From an uncultured Lachnospiraceae bacterium (GTDB taxonomy: Bacteria; Bacillota; Clostridia; Lachnospirales; Lachnospiraceae): a DNA stretch of 26,873 nt. The DNA is taken from NCBI GenBank assembly GCA_910587295.1, contig CAJULP010000081.1, positions 1 to 26,873 on the forward strand. Direction: 5' to 3'. The position numbers and the translations under genes were made by a program. A model generated the notes under the pieces. The model saw only the letters and a program-made list of their open reading frames with translations, did not search any database and had not been told where the DNA came from. Below are positions 24,528 through 26,873 of this stretch, one piece after another (position 1 is the first letter of the stretch; every line of letters begins with the position of its first letter).

Positions 24528-25556
24528 ATGGAACATAAGGATATTTTTATATTGGCGGTTGAAAGCTCCTGCGACGAGACGGCGGCTTCCGTAGTGAAAA
24601 ACGGCAGGGATGTGCTTTCCAACGTGATCTATTCCCAGATTTCACTGCACACAGAGTATGGCGGGGTGGTGCCGGAAATCGCTTCCCGTAAACATATAGA
24701 AAAAATCAACCAGGTGATCGAACAGGCGCTTAGGGATGCTGAAATGAGGCTTAACGAAATGAGCGCCATTGCGGTGACTTACGGGCCGGGGCTGGTGGGT
24801 GCCTTGTTAGTCGGCGTTTCGGCGGCAAAAGCGATCAGTTTCGCTTCCGGAATCCCGCTGATCGGCGTCCACCATATTGAAGGACACATCAGTGCAAATT
24901 TTATAGAAAACAAAGATTTAGAACCGCCGTTTGTCTGTCTGGTGGTATCCGGCGGGCATTCTCATCTGGTGGTGGTCAAAGACTATGGCGTATATGAAAT
25001 CATAGGGAAGACCAGAGATGATGCGGCAGGGGAAGCCTTCGATAAGGTGGCAAGGGCGATTGGGCTGGGGTATCCCGGCGGGCCAAAGATAGATAAGGTT
25101 TCGAAAGAGGGAAACCCGGACGCCATTCATTTCCCCAGGGCAAAGGTGGCGGACGCACAGTATGATTTTAGTTTCAGCGGACTGAAATCGGCGGTGCTGA
25201 ATTACTTAAATTCCTGCCAGATGAAGGGGGAGGAGATTGTTACGGCGGACGTTGCGGCTTCCTTTCAGAAAGCGGTGATTGATGTGCTGGTAGATCATTC
25301 CATGGATGCGGTGGAAAAGTACGGCTGCCGGAAGTTTGCCATTGCAGGGGGAGTGGCCTCCAATACAGGGCTCAGGGAAGCTTTTCGGAAAGTCTGCGGG
25401 GAAAAAGGGATTGCTTTTTACCACCCGTCACCGGTGTATTGCACGGATAATGCGGCCATGATCGGAACGGCCGCTTATTATGAGTATCAAAAGGGCGTGC
25501 GGCACGGTTTTGACTTAAATGCCGTACCGAACTTGAAATTAGGGGAACGGGTGTAA
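24528..25556 (+). CDS. tsaD: tRNA N6-adenosine threonylcarbamoyltransferase TsaD
   Basis: The catalytic subunit (342 residues) transfers threonylcarbamoyl from TC-AMP to A37 of tRNA. The sequence starts with ILAVESSCDETAAS; metal-binding H116 and H120 lie in VHHIEGHISAN; VVSGGHSHLV, DDAAGEAFDKVARAIGLGYPGG and AGGVASNTGLRE form the nucleotide pocket. The late CTDNAAMIG motif supplies the third metal ligand. AAAGGATAAG precedes the ATG. tsaE and tsaB are about 3 kb upstream on the same strand. TsaC (Sua5), needed to make TC-AMP, is not in the window. Confidence 0.97.
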   Translation: MEHKDIFILAVESSCDETAASVVKNGRDVLSNVIYSQISLHTEYGGVVPEIASRKHIEKINQVIEQALRDAEMRLNEMSAIAVTYGPGLVGALLVGVSAAKAISFASGIPLIGVHHIEGHISANFIENKDLEPPFVCLVVSGGHSHLVVVKDYGVYEIIGKTRDDAAGEAFDKVARAIGLGYPGGPKIDKVSKEGNPDAIHFPRAKVADAQYDFSFSGLKSAVLNYLNSCQMKGEEIVTADVAASFQKAVIDVLVDHSMDAVEKYGCRKFAIAGGVASNTGLREAFRKVCGEKGIAFYHPSPVYCTDNAAMIGTAAYYEYQKGVRHGFDLNAVPNLKLGERV

Positions 25557-25597
25557 CTTTGACCGTTCCGCCCAAACAGGCAGAAATGAGGATCAAC

Positions 25598-26335
25598 ATG
25601 GAGGATGGAACAAGGACGGCGGCGGTGGTGCTGGCAGCAGGAAGCGGAAAGCGTATGGGCAGCAGTACAAAAAAACAGTACATGCTGCTTTTTGATAAAC
25701 CGGTGGTCTACTATTCCCTGAAAGCTTTTCAGGAAAGTTTCATTGACGAGATCATTCTGGTAGTTTCAGCGGGGGATGTGGAGTATTGCAAGGAAGAGAT
25801 CGTCAAGCGGTATGGCTTTCATAAGGTCAGCCACATTGTGGAAGGCGGCAGGGAGCGGTACCATTCCGTGGCGGCCGGTCTTGCAAAGGCCACAGAGTGT
25901 GATTATATATTTATCCATGATGGCGCCAGACCTGTGCTGACGCATAATATGCTGGACCGGCTTTTGGCGGGGGTGAAAAAAGACGGCGCCTGCGTGGCGG
26001 GAATGCCTGTAAAAGATACCATCAAGCTTTCCGATGAAAATGATTATATAGAAGCAACTCCCGACAGACGGCTGGTCTGGACGATACAGACACCCCAGGT
26101 ATTTGAGTACCGGCTGGTCCGGGGCGCCTATGAGGAGTTGATCAGGCAGGAAAGGGAACATCCGGGAGGGCAGATGGCGGTAACGGATGATGCAATGGTG
26201 GTGGAGGGCTTTACGGATCATAAAGTGAAGCTGGTGGAGGGTTCTTATGAGAATATTAAGATCACCACCCCGGAAGATATTGCCGTAGCGGAATTGTTTT
26301 TAAAGAACGCAGGGCAGTACGGCTGCATTTTTTAA
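25598..26335 (+). CDS. ispD: 2-C-methyl-D-erythritol 4-phosphate cytidylyltransferase
   Basis: Product of 245 residues for the third step of the MEP isoprenoid pathway: CTP plus MEP gives CDP-ME. The nucleotide loop is VVLAAGSGKRMGSSTKKQYM near the amino end; FIHDGARP, PVKDTIKLSD and the RRLVWTIQTPQVF segment are diagnostic, as is VTDDAMVVE. The ATG at 25598 follows GAGG by six bases and gives a normal length. In-frame alternatives at 25586 and a TTG at 25559 are less well placed. It lies 41 bases after tsaD. The stop is followed by an A/T tract that serves the next promoter. Confidence 0.95.
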   Translation: MEDGTRTAAVVLAAGSGKRMGSSTKKQYMLLFDKPVVYYSLKAFQESFIDEIILVVSAGDVEYCKEEIVKRYGFHKVSHIVEGGRERYHSVAAGLAKATECDYIFIHDGARPVLTHNMLDRLLAGVKKDGACVAGMPVKDTIKLSDENDYIEATPDRRLVWTIQTPQVFEYRLVRGAYEELIRQEREHPGGQMAVTDDAMVVEGFTDHKVKLVEGSYENIKITTPEDIAVAELFLKNAGQYGCIF

Positions 26336-26337
26336 CT

Positions 26338-26390
26338 TTTAAAAAAAAATTAAAAAAAGTGTTGACACATTAAAAGTGATTTGCTAGAAT
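26338..26390 (+). promoter_or_regulatory. stable-RNA promoter with A-tract UP element
   Basis: TTGACA (26362-26367) and TAGAAT (26385-26390) are 17 bases apart. Long A runs at 26341-26358 sit where an UP element would contact the RNA polymerase alpha subunit. The start near 26397 gives a 36-base leader to the first tRNA. Confidence 0.8.
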
Positions 26391-26432
26391 AATCATTGCG
26401 CTAACGAAGAGCAAGTCAAAAAGAAACAACAT

Positions 26433-26518
26433 GGAGAGGTATCGAAGTGGTCATAACGAGGCGGTCTTGAAAACCGTTTGTCCGCAAGGGCGCGTGGGTT
26501 CGAATCCCACCCTCTCCG
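26433..26518 (+). tRNA. tRNA-Ser, anticodon UGA
   Basis: The acceptor arms GGAGAGG (26433-26439) and CCTCTCC (26511-26517) pair, with G26518 as discriminator. The anticodon loop CTTGAAA places TGA at 26468-26470. A long variable arm (class II) precedes the T arm GTGGGTTCGAATCCCAC. The 3' CCA is not encoded (CTG follows). Confidence 0.95.
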
Positions 26519-26536
26519 CTGGAGATACCTTCTCCA

Positions 26537-26553
26537 TCGGAATTATATTCCGA
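26537..26553 (+). other. hairpin in the tRNA spacer
   Basis: TCGGAA (26537-26542) pairs with TTCCGA (26548-26553) around TTATA in the 77-base spacer between the two tRNA-Ser genes. No T-tract follows, so a processing signal is more likely than a terminator. Confidence 0.4.
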
Positions 26554-26595
26554 AATACAGCAGGGTGGAAGCCTTGCAATTGATCAGCTAGATCT

Positions 26596-26684
26596 GGAGA
26601 AGTACCCAAGAGGCTGAAGGGGCTCCCCTGGAAAGGGAGTAGGTCGTTAATAGCGGTGCGAGGGTTCAAATCCCTCCTTCTCCG
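26596..26684 (+). tRNA. tRNA-Ser, anticodon GGA
   Basis: The acceptor arms GGAGAAG (26596-26602) and CTTCTCC (26677-26683) pair, with G26684 as discriminator. The anticodon stem CTCCC/GGGAG encloses CTGGAAA, giving GGA at 26630-26632. A long class II variable arm and the T arm GAGGGTTCAAATCCCTC are present. CCA is not encoded. Confidence 0.95.
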
Positions 26685-26766
26685 TTGGTGATCTCCAATA
26701 TGATTACCATTTGAAATCCCAGTGATGAATTGGGAAGCACCTTGACAAATAAACAGCAATGCAGAC

Positions 26767-26818
26767 CTGAAAATTCAGAGAGAATAATTCAGAGAACAGC
26801 CTGAAGGAAACTTCAGGG
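26767..26818 (+). other. structured non-coding stretch at the window end
   Basis: After the second tRNA, 26685-26873 has no credible gene. It holds the direct repeat AATTCAGAGA twice (26772-26781, 26786-26795) and a 7-bp hairpin with GAAA tetraloop (CCTGAAG 26800-26806, CTTCAGG 26811-26817). Several CTGAA/TTCAG copies allow alternative pairing. It may be the leader of a gene or RNA to the right. Confidence 0.4.
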
Positions 26819-26873
26819 ACCTAGAGACAGTAAAAAGGAACGGAAAGAAGCCAGAAGAGGTTTTGGACCGGGA

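Noticed and set aside
26451..26759. 102-codon open frame on the minus strand
   Set aside because: It crosses both tRNA-Ser genes, so it is a known artefact type over tRNAs.

Overview
The window looks like a chromosomal segment of a low-to-mid GC Gram-positive anaerobe of class Clostridia, most likely family Lachnospiraceae. The reasons are strong AGGAGG-type ribosome sites, a LplB/YtcP-type sugar importer with a lipoprotein binding protein, a membrane-anchored AraC sensor-regulator, a GlnRS of the clostridial type, and small proteins typical of that family. The genus cannot be fixed from the sequence alone. Assignments rest on reading motifs and gene order; no database search was run.

Left part (1-9420): a terminator arriving from outside the window, then two genes on the minus strand. 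One is a Rob-like AraC regulator with an effector domain (219-1067). The other is a 748-residue two-pass membrane AraC sensor (1173-3419). Divergent from the sensor is a four-gene plus-strand operon: two permeases, a GH89 alpha-N-acetylglucosaminidase without a signal peptide, and a solute-binding lipoprotein, closed by a GC-rich hairpin. The simplest reading is that a glycan ending in alpha-GlcNAc is imported intact and trimmed in the cytoplasm. The sensor would control the operon through an 11-bp inverted repeat in the divergent intergenic region. No transport ATPase is encoded here.

Middle part (9450-16730): housekeeping genes on the plus strand. These are a DUF6106-like membrane protein, guaB (IMP dehydrogenase), a PocR-like plus GAF-like sensory protein with no visible output domain, glnS, a DUF2225 zinc protein, and a MocR/PdxR-type GntR-aminotransferase regulator, ending at a clear terminator.

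Next (16826-20341) comes a MacA/MacB-type tripartite export operon (ATPase, membrane fusion protein, FtsX-like permease). It is driven by a consensus TTGACA-N16-TATAAT promoter overlapped by a 10-bp-arm inverted repeat, so it is probably repressed by an unlinked regulator.

Right part (20351-26335): a tRNA-maturation and isoprenoid cluster. It holds a YcxB-like membrane protein, tsaE, tsaB, rimI, an 82-residue four-cysteine protein, rnz (RNase Z), a single-pass extracytoplasmic protein, tsaD and ispD. TsaE, TsaB and TsaD form the t6A37 tRNA-modification machinery, and RNase Z matures tRNA 3' ends. The window closes with a strong stable-RNA promoter with an A-tract UP element, two tRNA-Ser genes (UGA, GGA) without encoded CCA, and a 189-nt non-coding stretch with a GNRA hairpin and short repeats. 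No CRISPR array, insertion sequence, prophage or plasmid function was seen, and no gene-free stretch exceeds 300 bases.
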